A stretch of DNA of 10,201 bases from PFJX01 sp031426735 (GCA_031426735.1 JASJPK010000141.1:1-10201); one strand, 5' to 3'. Counted from the stretch's first letter, positions 1 through 7,374 are shown. Notes: generated by a model from the sequence alone, not told the origin. Numbers and translations are program-made.

Positions 1-163
1 ACTTGGACGGCAACATGTAGGGCGGGTAGGCCAGGTGGCAGGCGGCGCATTCCTGTTTCCAGACATCGGCCGGCGGCTTGTCCGGGACCGGGCGTTCTTC
101 GGCCGCTGCCGCGCCGGCGGCGAGCGTGACGGCACACGCGAGGAAAAATTTGAGGGGGGGCAC
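1..163 (-). CDS. Dihaem cytochrome c (DHC family), N-terminal part
   Basis: Partial gene; the C-terminal part lies beyond the left edge. The visible ~54 residues begin with a signal peptide (PPLKFFLACAVTLAAGAAAA, then EERPVPDK) and continue into a haem attachment site, ECAACH, followed by LAYPPYMLPSK. That haem motif with the LAYPP sequence after it is typical of the small periplasmic dihaem cytochromes c of the DHC family, which carry electrons in the envelope, often beside a membrane cytochrome b. I chose the GTG at 163 because GGAG lies 6 nt upstream (170-173) and it gives a compact signal peptide. An in-frame ATG at 178 (MLEPT) has no clear ribosome binding site. The second haem site cannot be seen. 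The gene diverges from the hydrolase gene at 384. A run of seven C bases lies directly after the start codon. The cytochrome assignment is firm, the family fairly firm, the redox partner unknown. Confidence 0.8.
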   Translation of the reverse strand, partial: MPPLKFFLACAVTLAAGAAAAEERPVPDKPPADVWKQECAACHLAYPPYMLPSK

Positions 164-383
164 GGTGGGCTCCAGCATTTCGGACAAGCGGGCGATCTTA
201 CATTTAACCCACAACGGACAGATGGCTTTGCCCACCGCTGTGCGGCCTGTCGCCGCGCGAAATCGACGATCATGCCGGCTATTCACGCAGCCCTGAGCAA
301 AGGAGTGGCGGCACCATGCAAGCGCAGTTTCACCCAACCGACCCGCTGTCAGGCGGCTGCCTGCCGTGCAAGCGGCTGATGTC

Positions 384-1382
384 ATGAGTGTGCCGCCCTA
401 CCGCGCACCGGTATGGCTGCCCGGCGGCGATCTGCAGACCATCTGGGCAGCGGCGCTGGCACGTCCGAAAGTCGATTACCGGCGTGAACGCTGGGAACTA
501 CCGGACGGCGATTTCATCGACCTGGACTGGGTCGACGGCCCCGCCGAAGCGCCGCTGCTGGTGTTGTTCCACGGCCTGGAAGGCGATTCCGACAGCCACT
601 ATGCGCGCTTCGTCATGGCGGCGCTGAAACAACGCGGCTGGCGTGGCGTCGTGGCGCATTTTCGCGGCTGCTCCGGCGAATCGAACCGTCTGCCGCGCGC
701 CTATCACTCCGGCGACAGTGCGGAAATTGGCCTGATCCTGACTCGCCTGCATCGCGGCAATGGCCATGCCGCATTGCATGCGGTGGGGTTTTCGCTGGGC
801 GGCAATGCGTTGCTGAAATGGCTCGGCGAAGAGGGCGCGGCGGCGCAGAAACTGCTGCAAAGCGCCGCCGCGGTATCGGCGCCGCTCGATCTGCCGGTGG
901 CCGGCGCCACGCTGGATCAGGGCTTCAACCGGGTCTACACGGCGCGCTTTCTGAAAACGCTGAAACCCAAGGCCCTGGCTAAGCTGGCGCACTTCCCGGA
1001 CCTGTTCGACCGCCAGGCGGTGGCGCGGATCGTCAGCATCCGGGCATTCGACAGCCTGGTCACGGCGCCGCTGCATGGCTACCGCGATGCCGACGACTAC
1101 TGGGCGCGGGCCGCCAGCAAACCGTTGCTCAAATCGATCCAGGTGCCGACCCTGGTCATCAATGCGCGCAACGATCCGTTCATGTCCGGCACGGTGCTGC
1201 CCACGGCGGCGGAAGTCTCGCCGTGGGTGACGCTGGAATACCCGCAAACCGGCGGTCATGTCGGTTTCGTCAGCGGCCCGTTTCCGGGCGGCTACGGCTG
1301 GTTGCCGGCACGGCTGTTGTCACACTTCTCCGAGCTGACGCCCGCCGCCCAACCCGTGGATCGGGGCGAGGCGGCGCGGTGA
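384..1382 (+). CDS. YheT-family alpha/beta hydrolase
   Basis: A 332-residue cytoplasmic alpha/beta-hydrolase of the YheT/UPF0017 group, close to the family's usual length of about 320-340. The N-terminus (YRAPVWLPGGDLQTIW) matches the family signature in which a PP..L...HLQT stretch precedes the fold. FHGLEG at 63-68 forms the oxyanion region. The nucleophile elbow GFSLGG gives Ser137, NARNDPF gives the acid Asp264, and GGHVGF gives His292, so the catalytic triad is complete. Family members are treated as esterases or acyl-hydrolases; the physiological substrate is not known and nothing here reveals it. The ATG at 384 is preferred by homology. An in-frame GTG at 366 would add six residues, and neither start has a strong Shine-Dalgarno. 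The gene stands alone, and its stop is 4 nt from the stop of the convergent cytochrome-globin gene, with no room for separate terminators. Confidence 0.88.
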   Translation: MSVPPYRAPVWLPGGDLQTIWAAALARPKVDYRRERWELPDGDFIDLDWVDGPAEAPLLVLFHGLEGDSDSHYARFVMAALKQRGWRGVVAHFRGCSGESNRLPRAYHSGDSAEIGLILTRLHRGNGHAALHAVGFSLGGNALLKWLGEEGAAAQKLLQSAAAVSAPLDLPVAGATLDQGFNRVYTARFLKTLKPKALAKLAHFPDLFDRQAVARIVSIRAFDSLVTAPLHGYRDADDYWARAASKPLLKSIQVPTLVINARNDPFMSGTVLPTAAEVSPWVTLEYPQTGGHVGFVSGPFPGGYGWLPARLLSHFSELTPAAQPVDRGEAAR

Positions 1383-1386
1383 GCGA

Positions 1387-2058
1387 TCAGTGCGCCACGA
1401 TGTCGGCCTTCATCGGCATGATCAATCCGACCAACTCGTTTTTCTCTTTCTCGGGCACCTTGAAGATATCGAGCACCTTGACCAGGTTTTCACCCACGGC
1501 GGCGAATTCGGCTTCGGTGATCTTCAGTCCGGTGTGGGCCGATTTCATGTCGCGGCCGGTGTAGGTGCACGGCCCGCCGGTGGCGGCGCAGAGTTGTTCC
1601 TTTAGCTTGCTTGCGCAAGCGCCGGTGATGCGGCCGGCCAGGCGCGGGTCGGCTTTGGAAAGCTTGATGGTTTCATCTACCGCCGCGTTGATCGCGTCCG
1701 GGCCACCCAGCCGCCAGTAGAGACTGGCCAGCTTCAGGTCGAGCGGTTTCTGCGAGGCGTAGAACATGGCGAGATCCTGGATATCCTGTTCGGTCAGGCC
1801 GATGGAAAGAATGTTCATCACCGGGTGGAAGCGTTTGCCGACCTTGAAAGCGAGCATGCCATCGCGGAACAAGCCGGTGGGCTGGCCCGCCAGGCGCGCG
1901 CTGACGTAGGCGACGTTGCCGTCGACGCCATGGCAGCCGGCGCAAAACATCGCCTTGGCCGAACCCGCCTGGGCGTTGCCGGCGGCGCCGGCCGCCGTGG
2001 CGGTCAACAGCACGACCGCGCCGACGATGAGGTGGGAAATGAGTCGTCTGGATTTCAT
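1387..2058 (-). CDS. Exported cytochrome c-truncated haemoglobin fusion
   Basis: A 223-residue two-domain haem protein. Residues 1-26 are a signal peptide (MKSRRLISHLIVGAVVLLTA, then a TAAGAAG cleavage region), so it should act in the periplasm. Residues ~27-105 are a class I cytochrome c of the c553 type: CAGCH at 39-43 binds haem covalently and Met81 in HPVMNILSIGL is the likely sixth ligand. Residues ~112-223 match group I truncated haemoglobins: YWRLGG, then GGPCTYTGRDMKSAH at 161-175 with His175 as proximal (F8) ligand, and a normal helix G/H region (NLVKVLDIFKVPEKEKNEL). By eye the distal side is unusual: the B9-B10 Phe-Tyr pair reads Thr-Ile (VDETIKL), the CD1 Phe region reads LAGRIT, and helix E seems about three residues short. 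Electron transfer to or from a globin haem handling O2 or NO is a reasonable inference. The ATG at 2058 has AGGAG 9 nt upstream (2068-2072); a longer in-frame reading to 2151 lacks a sensible signal peptide. Confidence 0.85.
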   Translation of the reverse strand: MKSRRLISHLIVGAVVLLTATAAGAAGNAQAGSAKAMFCAGCHGVDGNVAYVSARLAGQPTGLFRDGMLAFKVGKRFHPVMNILSIGLTEQDIQDLAMFYASQKPLDLKLASLYWRLGGPDAINAAVDETIKLSKADPRLAGRITGACASKLKEQLCAATGGPCTYTGRDMKSAHTGLKITEAEFAAVGENLVKVLDIFKVPEKEKNELVGLIMPMKADIVAH

Positions 2059-2327
2059 GATGAAAGTCTCCTGAATGGGTCGTTTGCAAGCTCGTGAAAA
2101 AACGAAGCTACCTCCTGCTTTTGCGCGGTTCGCCGCTGTATCCGCCGGCATATCAGCCCCTGGTCATCGCTTTTTATTGGGTTTTGTTACCTAAGAGTTA
2201 TGCCTATTCCGGATACTCAAAGCATAGCCATTGATAGGGGTATTTCCATGCAAGATATCTTTATGGCGACGCCCCGAGGCGCGCGGCATGGATTGTCCAG
2301 CAGTTGAAGACCGGCTACAGGTCCTGC

Positions 2328-3650
2328 TCAGCGCACAACGCCGGAGAGCGCCAGGGCGGGTTGCACGGTCCAGTACATGCCGAGTAGACCGACGACGGCG
2401 CCAGGCATCGCCCGCATCTGGCGCGGCCACTCTGCCTTGAGGTTGCGCACTGCCGCCACAAGCAGCAGAAGCGACAGCACGAAGGCGAACTGCCCGGCCT
2501 CGACGCCGAGGTTGAACAAGGCCAGATCGAGCAGCCAATCGCTGCCGCCGATCTGGCTTCCCGCCAGGCTTGCGGCCAGGGCGCCGGCAAAACCCAGGCC
2601 ATGCACCAGGCCGAAGGCGAATGCGATGGCGGCGCCGTGGCGCAGTCCACCGCGCAGATTGGCGATGCCGACATAGACGATGGTGAGCCCGATGGCGGAT
2701 TCCACCCAGAGCCCCGGCAGCGCCACGATGCCGCCGGCGGCCAGGCCCAGCGTGAGACTGTGCGCGACGGTGAAGGCGGTGACGACCCAGACGAGCCGGC
2801 GCAACGAGTTCTGCGTCGCCATCAGGCCGAGCAGGAAGACCAGGTGATCCAGGCCGAGCGCGATGTGATGCACACCGAGCCGGAAGAACGCCGCGACGCC
2901 GGCAACCGGCGCGGCAGCCGGCGCCACCGGAGGCGCCGCGGTCAAAGCGGCGGCCGGACGAGCCGGCATGGGCGCGGCCGGGGCGGCCACGCTGGTTTGC
3001 GGTTCGCGGGCGAGCGGCGGCGCCGCGACTTCGACCTGCGCGGCCAGCACATTCGGTATGTTCAAGCCGGCTTCCGGGTAGGCAGTGAGGTTTCGGCTCG
3101 GGCTGCGCGCCGGCACGTCGGCCTGGAGCAGGCGCGCTCCACGGCCGCTGACCGCGACGACTTCCTTCCAGCCCGCTTCGTCCGGCAGACGCTGGTCGCG
3201 ATAGTCGATGCGTGCCGATGTGTAGGCATGGAGCGGCGCGACCAGGTCGAATTGCAGATGTAGCGTATCCAGCCCGGCGGCACCGGGCAGACGTTGCCAG
3301 CGCGTCGCGACGAGACTGGGCGCGAGCGCTCGGCCAGAGGCGCTGAGCAGAATGCCGGCGCGAATCTCGTCGCCGCGCCGGCGGGCGTAGGCATTCCACT
3401 CCGTCGCGGCGGTGACGCCGTCGCCATCGCCATCGCCATCCGCGGACTGGGCGGCGAGTAGCGTCGGTATCTCGGCCAGGTCCAGCACGTAGCGCAGCGC
3501 GACGTGCGCGCGCGTGATCGTCAGCACCGCTTGGCGGTTGACGGTGTTGTTGCCGAGCGGGTGGCCGTGCGCGAGTCCGGAGAGCAACAGAAGAACCCAC
3601 AGCCGCACCCAGCCGAAGCGGGCCGCACCGGCAGCAGGCATGGCATTCAT
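2328..3650 (-). CDS. HupE/UreJ-like membrane protein with EF-hand-type loop
   Basis: A 440-residue protein of the HupE/UreJ_2 type. A signal peptide (WVLLLLSGLAHG) ends near residue 29, followed by HPLGNNTVNRQ, the usual mature start of this family. Residues ~40-200 form an extracytoplasmic domain. Within it DGDGDGDGVTAATE (71-84) is a canonical EF-hand loop: Asp73, Asp75, Asp77, Gly78 and Glu84 fall at loop positions 1, 3, 5, 6 and 12. An Ala/Pro-rich linker spans ~205-250. The C-terminal part (~255-435) holds about six hydrophobic segments with the family's conserved histidine motifs HHIALGLDH (261-269), AHSLTL (296-301) and VHGLGFA (349-355). HupE and UreJ relatives are nickel or metal permeases, but for this branch the transported substrate is unproven. 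Its ATG overlaps the TPR gene's stop (ATGA), so translation is probably coupled. It is the last gene of the operon; no convincing terminator follows. Confidence 0.85.
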   Translation of the reverse strand: MNAMPAAGAARFGWVRLWVLLLLSGLAHGHPLGNNTVNRQAVLTITRAHVALRYVLDLAEIPTLLAAQSADGDGDGDGVTAATEWNAYARRRGDEIRAGILLSASGRALAPSLVATRWQRLPGAAGLDTLHLQFDLVAPLHAYTSARIDYRDQRLPDEAGWKEVVAVSGRGARLLQADVPARSPSRNLTAYPEAGLNIPNVLAAQVEVAAPPLAREPQTSVAAPAAPMPARPAAALTAAPPVAPAAAPVAGVAAFFRLGVHHIALGLDHLVFLLGLMATQNSLRRLVWVVTAFTVAHSLTLGLAAGGIVALPGLWVESAIGLTIVYVGIANLRGGLRHGAAIAFAFGLVHGLGFAGALAASLAGSQIGGSDWLLDLALFNLGVEAGQFAFVLSLLLLVAAVRNLKAEWPRQMRAMPGAVVGLLGMYWTVQPALALSGVVR

Positions 3651-4729
3651 CGTCGCGCCTGCGCCCCCGGCGCAACGGCGAGGACGGCCGCCATGTCGGC
3701 CTGCAGTTGCGCGTCGGGAGTGTGCAGCGCCAGCGCGGCATGCGCCTGTTCCTGCGCCTCCGGCGTGTTGCCGGCGCGTTGCAGCGCGCGCGCCAGCGTG
3801 GCGTGGCTGTAGATGTCCGGCCGGCTGGCGAGTTCTTGTCGCGCCAGTTCGACGGCACGCTTGCTCTGGCCGCTGGCGGTGAAGTATTCGGCCAGCGCGC
3901 GCCGCGACGCGCCCGTGCCATCGAGCCGGGCAAGGCCATCGAGCAGGGCGGCGTGATGTTTCTCCGCGCCATGCTGACCGAGTTGCCGGGCCAGCTGCCA
4001 GGCGGCCAGGGCGGCTTCGGCCGTGACTTGAACATGCAGGGCGCGGCGATACAGATCGAGGGCGGCGCCGGCATCGCCCTGGGTGAGTTTGACCTGCGCC
4101 TGCGTCGTCAGCGTCGCCGGCAGGCCGGGATAGGCGCGTTCCGCCCGCGCAATAGCCGCTTCGGCCGCTGCCGGATTGCCGGCGTGCAGATAGAGCCGGG
4201 CCAGGTCCAGCCAGGTCCACGCGCTCGCTTCGCCGCGCGGTTCGCCGGCGCGCGCCGCCATGGCCATGATCTGGATGGCGCCGGCGAGGTCGTTGAACAG
4301 AAATCGCAGATGTGCGGCGCGGGTCCAGGCGGGTATGCCGGGCGTCAGGTCGGCGAGGCGCTGGGTCACGCAGGCCGCTGCGTCGTAGCGGCCCAGTTCC
4401 ACCAGGGCGTCGCTCATCAGCGCCAGCGTGCGCGGATCGTCCGGGGCCAGACGGTCGGCGTTTTCGGCTGCAGCGAGCGCCGCCTCGAAGCGGTGCTCAA
4501 GCATGGATGCCCAGGCTTGCAGGGTCCAGGCACGCGCCTCGCTCGGCTTGCGTTGTAGCTGTTCGGCGACGATGGCTTTGGCGCGTTCGAATTGCGCCGC
4601 ATCCGGCCGGGTGCGTTGCCCGTGCAGCGAGGTTTCGGCTTCAAGCAGCGTATCCGCCGCCTGCAGTTGCGGCGCCACGCACAATTGCAGGCAGACAAGC
4701 GCGCTGCGGAGCCGGATGCGCGCACGCAT
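3647..4729 (-). CDS. Exported tetratricopeptide-repeat protein
   Basis: A 360-residue protein with a signal peptide (MRARIRLRSALVCLQLCVAP then QLQAAD; cleavage near 24-25) followed almost wholly by helical TPR-like repeats. The clearest units lie at ~66-98 (ARAWTLQAWASMLEHRFEAA), ~100-130, ~168-200 (LDLARLYLHAGNPAAAEAAI), ~205-235 and ~305-338 (TLARALQRAGNTPEAQEQA). TPR solenoids bind partner proteins, so this is probably a periplasmic scaffold for the products of the two genes around it. No enzymatic motif was seen. The start at 4729 has GGAG about 8 nt upstream. The gene begins 30 nt after the DUF4331 stop and its own stop overlaps the HupE-like start by 4 nt, which argues that the three proteins are made together. 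Repeat boundaries are by eye. Confidence 0.85.
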   Translation of the reverse strand: MRARIRLRSALVCLQLCVAPQLQAADTLLEAETSLHGQRTRPDAAQFERAKAIVAEQLQRKPSEARAWTLQAWASMLEHRFEAALAAAENADRLAPDDPRTLALMSDALVELGRYDAAACVTQRLADLTPGIPAWTRAAHLRFLFNDLAGAIQIMAMAARAGEPRGEASAWTWLDLARLYLHAGNPAAAEAAIARAERAYPGLPATLTTQAQVKLTQGDAGAALDLYRRALHVQVTAEAALAAWQLARQLGQHGAEKHHAALLDGLARLDGTGASRRALAEYFTASGQSKRAVELARQELASRPDIYSHATLARALQRAGNTPEAQEQAHAALALHTPDAQLQADMAAVLAVAPGAQARR

Positions 4730-4759
4730 TACGCGGGCTCCGCAATCCAGCCGTTCGTC

Positions 4760-6337
4760 TCAGGGCACGCAATCCGCACCGGCGCCGGCGGTGCAGCCCG
4801 GCTCGCCGGGATCGAGGTGGCGGCGGTCGCGGCCGCTCGGCGAATAACCCAGGTAGGGGAACGTCGCGGGGTAGGGCGCATCGTTCACATTGACGCCGTC
4901 GCCGAGGGCGTTGTTGGGGAAGATGTCGAACGCCGGATTGAGCACGCCTGCGACTACGCGCAGCGCGATGTCGACCACGTCGTCGAACACCCGGCGCCCG
5001 TTCGGGAAACCGGCCGCATCGCCGCCGAGCAATCCCAGACGGTTGCTGCTGCCGGGCAGCGTTGGCGCCACGCCGGTGTTCAGGCGCAGCAGATCGGCCA
5101 CCGGACCGGCCGGCGTGCCCGAAGCGGCAATCGGCGGCGCATAGGTCACCAGCGGCAGCAGGTCGGTGCGCGGTGGGGTCGGGATGGTCAGGACGCCGCC
5201 GGTCGCCGCATTCAGGATGCGCGCCAGAGCCGGATCGAGGAAGAAGCTGGCGAACTGGCCGTCGTTCTTCGGCTGGTCCATGCTGAAGCGGTCCTTGAAG
5301 GCGGTGCCGATCAGCAATTCGTTGATCAGCGGGTTGCCCATGCGCTGGATCTGTACGAAGTTGGTGGACAGCGACGGTTTGCCGCCGGGCGTGGTCGGCT
5401 GCACCTTGATGCGCGGACGCGAGGTGGTGGCCCAGACGCCGATGGTGGCGGCGGTTGAACTGGCCGACTCGATGGCGCCGGTGCTGGTGAGCATGGAAAC
5501 CGGCAATTCGATGGCGATGGCGTTGACCGCATAGCCCGATACCGTGTCCGAGGCGATGTTTACCAGCGCGGCGTCCTGCGCCGGACTCAATACGCCGGGC
5601 GCGATGGCGGCGCGCAGGTTCAGGGTGTCGAAGGCGGCGCCGAGGTCGATCCAGAACGGGTCGTCGACGGTGCCGGCGAACACCTTCACATTCGGCGTGC
5701 CGGTGGTGTAGGTGCCGGCGGCGAACAGCGCCGGGTAGTCCATGGTGCGCGGTCCCACGTTGGCTGGCACGGCGTAGAACGGCCCGCTGCCGGCAATCGG
5801 CGTGGCGATGCCCGCCTTGATCATGGTGACGCTGTAGCGCTGGCGCTGGCCCAGGCCGATGTCGTCGAAGCTGTCGATCCGGGGCGGCACGATCAGCGTT
5901 CCCGGCGGTACTGGCGGCGGTGAGTTGCTCGGGGTGTCTATGCCGCCGCCGGCACCGGCATAGACCTGGAACAGGTTGGGCAGACGCTGCTCGGTCGTGA
6001 AGCGGAACTGAAAGGCGATGTCCGCCACGGCGTCGTTGTTGTTGTCCACCTTGAGTTCGTACAGGATTTCCGGGTCGAACGGGAACCAGTTGGGGCCATT
6101 CGCCGGCTCCAGCAGCGGATCGACGCCCATGATCAGGGTGACGCGCGGGGTGGCGCCGCCGTCGTAACTGCGAAAGGCGTAGACATCGGTGATATCGGAC
6201 TTGCTGTCCAGCGCGGTCAACGGCGCCTCACGGTGGTTGGCGGCGACGGCAGGGGCGGCTGGCAGGACGCATGCGGCGGCGAGCAGGGCCATGCCGATGG
6301 TCAGACGGTTATTCCGGGTATGGGTTGACGGTTTCAT
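4760..6337 (-). CDS. DUF4331 family secreted protein
   Basis: A 525-residue exported protein of DUF4331, a family with no established function. The signal peptide (RLTIGMALLAAACVLPAAPA, cleavage after AVA near 32) is followed by the family hallmark NHREAPLTALDSKSDITDVY (34-53). Other typical stretches are FPFDPEILYELKVDNNNDAV with the acidic loop D98-N100-D102-D106, QRMGNPLINELL (331-342), KDRF, LGLLGGDAAGFPNGRRVFDD (434-452) with DVVDIALRVVAG, and GDGVNVNDAP...YLGYSPSG near the end. The C-terminus has two Cys residues (515 and 523) in a Gly/Ala/Asp-rich tail. I chose the ATG at 6337 because GAGGAG lies about 8 nt upstream; the frame stays open to 6520 only because it reads through a REP-like repeat. 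It is the first gene of the operon with the TPR and HupE-like genes. No PEP-CTERM or other surface anchor is visible. Confidence 0.9.
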   Translation of the reverse strand: MKPSTHTRNNRLTIGMALLAAACVLPAAPAVAANHREAPLTALDSKSDITDVYAFRSYDGGATPRVTLIMGVDPLLEPANGPNWFPFDPEILYELKVDNNNDAVADIAFQFRFTTEQRLPNLFQVYAGAGGGIDTPSNSPPPVPPGTLIVPPRIDSFDDIGLGQRQRYSVTMIKAGIATPIAGSGPFYAVPANVGPRTMDYPALFAAGTYTTGTPNVKVFAGTVDDPFWIDLGAAFDTLNLRAAIAPGVLSPAQDAALVNIASDTVSGYAVNAIAIELPVSMLTSTGAIESASSTAATIGVWATTSRPRIKVQPTTPGGKPSLSTNFVQIQRMGNPLINELLIGTAFKDRFSMDQPKNDGQFASFFLDPALARILNAATGGVLTIPTPPRTDLLPLVTYAPPIAASGTPAGPVADLLRLNTGVAPTLPGSSNRLGLLGGDAAGFPNGRRVFDDVVDIALRVVAGVLNPAFDIFPNNALGDGVNVNDAPYPATFPYLGYSPSGRDRRHLDPGEPGCTAGAGADCVP

Positions 6338-6395
6338 TGTTCGCTCTCCTCGAATTGTTGTTTGGGGTGCGTCCGCGCTGGCTAGTGGTGTTCCG

Positions 6396-6505
6396 GGAGC
6401 GCCGGCTTCCAGCTGGCTCGTTCGTCTGATCGGCATGACGAAGCCGGCTGGAAGCCGGCGCTCCAACGACAAGTCGAGCTGAAGCCCGACCCTGATTGGC
6501 TTGCG
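6396..6505. repeat. Composite REP-like element, copy A
   Basis: The element has two parts. The first (6396-6464) is bounded by perfect 18-bp inverted arms, GGAGCGCCGGCTTCCAGC at 6396-6413 and its complement at 6447-6464, around a 33-nt centre; each arm region is itself a small GCCGGC...GCCGGC-type hairpin. The second part (6465-6505) holds the hairpin 6473-6490 and ends ATTGGCTTGCG. A second copy lies at 7375-7483. The tails align in the same orientation, but the arm-bounded part of this copy matches the other copy only after reverse complementing. The pattern resembles REP/BIME repeats mobilised by RAYT transposases; no such gene lies in this window. It sits between the PEP-CTERM gene and the DUF4331 gene. 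Confidence 0.8.
6469..6490 (-). terminator. Possible weak terminator after the PEP-CTERM gene
   Basis: On the minus strand, 46 nt after the PEP-CTERM stop, the tail of repeat copy A folds as GTCGGGCTTCAGCTCGAC, an 8-bp stem with one G-U pair and a 2-nt loop, followed by TTGTCG. The T-run is poor, so termination may be partial and some transcripts could continue into the DUF4331 operon. Confidence 0.35.
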
Positions 6506-6535
6506 CTTAAGTTCACTCATGAGTGCGCTACTACC

Positions 6536-7201
6536 CTAGCGCCGCCGGCGGAAGCGGGGCGCGGCCAGCAACGCGAGCCCCAGCCCGACCAGACTGGCCG
6601 CGCCGGGTTCCGGGATGACTGCGGTCGGCAGGTTCGGGCTCGTTGCGGTCGGCAACTGGATCTGTGCACCGGGAGCCAGATCGACCAGCAGCAGGGCATC
6701 CTGCGTCGGCACCGGGTCGAGTAGGAAATCGAGATCGGTATCGACCAGTGTGAGGTTGGTGGTGGCGTCGAGCAGCAACAGGGTCAGCCGGTCGGGCGCG
6801 CCAATCCCGGAGAAATTGGTGCTGAAGGTCAGGTTGAAAGAGAGGCTGTTGCCCAGCGTCAGGTCTTGCAGGAATTGTCCGAGCCCGGAGGCATCGTTGA
6901 TCGTGAAAGGCAGGCCGCCGCTGCAGCCAAGACTGCAATCAAAGCCGCCGAGCGTGCCGTCGGTGGCGATGGCCGCGATGCTGACGTTGTTGTTGCCCAG
7001 GTCGCCATCGCCGTCGATCAGCGTGAAATCGAGTCGTGCCGAAGTGCCGGCCAAGGTCGAGGTATCGAAATTGATCAGGTTTGCGTCGGCGCCGGCGGCA
7101 AAGCACGCGGCCAAGACGAAAGCCGCACAGCGTTGTCGGCCGCTTCGAACGAGCCGTCGCGATACGCGAACTGCGAGGGGATTTCCGGCGGTTGTATTCA
7201 T
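6536..7201 (-). CDS. PEP-CTERM sorting domain protein
   Basis: A 221-residue exported protein. The N-terminus has a long basic stretch (RVSRRLVRSGRQR, 12-24), a hydrophobic core (CAAFVLAACFAAGADA, 25-40), then the mature start NLINFDTSTLAG. Residues ~41-190 are rich in Leu, Thr, Asp and Asn with little charge, likely a beta-rich domain (DFTLIDGDGDLGNNN, SFNLTFSTNF, LTLLLLDATT). The C-terminus is a complete PEP-CTERM signal: IPEP at 196-199, a hydrophobic segment (AASLVGLGLALLAAP) and a basic end FRRRR. Such proteins are processed by an exosortase (EpsH/XrtA type) and usually reach the surface or biofilm matrix; no exosortase gene is in the window. The ATG at 7201 follows GGGAGGT with a 4-nt gap; the frame is open to 7303 but no better start exists. 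It may be one of the small PEP-CTERM subfamilies starting with NLI.FDTS, but I cannot name which with certainty. It is flanked on both sides by copies of one REP-like element. Confidence 0.85.
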   Translation of the reverse strand: MNTTAGNPLAVRVSRRLVRSGRQRCAAFVLAACFAAGADANLINFDTSTLAGTSARLDFTLIDGDGDLGNNNVSIAAIATDGTLGGFDCSLGCSGGLPFTINDASGLGQFLQDLTLGNSLSFNLTFSTNFSGIGAPDRLTLLLLDATTNLTLVDTDLDFLLDPVPTQDALLLVDLAPGAQIQLPTATSPNLPTAVIPEPGAASLVGLGLALLAAPRFRRRR

Positions 7202-7282
7202 TCTGACCTCCCTGCTTGTGCGGTGGCGATGGCACCGGGGCAAGTTCAATCTAGCCTTGGGCTGAATGAATACCATGAGTGA

Positions 7283-7321
7283 ATTCTTTAGGAATGCGGC
7301 CAACCGATGTGGCTAAAGAAT
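7283..7321. promoter_or_regulatory. Inverted repeat, possible operator
   Basis: ATTCTTTAG (7283-7291) and CTAAAGAAT (7313-7321) are perfect inverted arms of 9 bp with a 21-nt GC-rich spacer, centred about 100 nt upstream of the PEP-CTERM start. AT-rich arms in GC-rich DNA suggest a protein-binding site rather than chance. The regulator is unknown. A hairpin role cannot be excluded. Confidence 0.4.
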
Positions 7322-7374
7322 CGCGCGTGCCGGGGCACTCACTCATAGCAAGGAATGTGGTGGAGTGCCCTGCT

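Noticed and set aside
498..1259. 253-codon minus-strand frame inside the hydrolase gene
   Set aside because: It is antisense to a gene with a complete catalytic triad, is rich in Arg/Gln/Ala as GC shadows are, and has no recognisable domain.
2059..2151. Upstream in-frame start for the cytochrome-globin protein, and an orphan AGGAGGT on the minus strand at 2110-2116
   Set aside because: The AGGAGGT has no ATG, GTG or TTG at usable spacing. The start at 2058 has its own AGGAG and begins a proper signal peptide.
2059..2327. Possible c-di-GMP riboswitch or FNR-type site in the AT-richer gap before the cytochrome-globin gene
   Set aside because: The conserved GEMM core segments and a TTGAT-N4-ATCAA palindrome are not present; only short imperfect repeats such as TATGC...GCATA (about 2199-2226) are seen.
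2191..4220. Two overlapping open frames of about 630 codons on the minus strand that span the HupE-like and TPR genes
   Set aside because: One is a high-GC shadow rich in Arg/Pro/Ala with no domain; the other is the HupE-like frame extended upstream over the TPR gene in the wrong frame. The signal peptide and ATGA overlap place the real start at 3650.
6338..6520. N-terminal extension of the DUF4331 frame and the protein-like string RRLPAGF in it
   Set aside because: It is translation of REP-like copy A. The start at 6337 has a strong ribosome binding site and a signal peptide.
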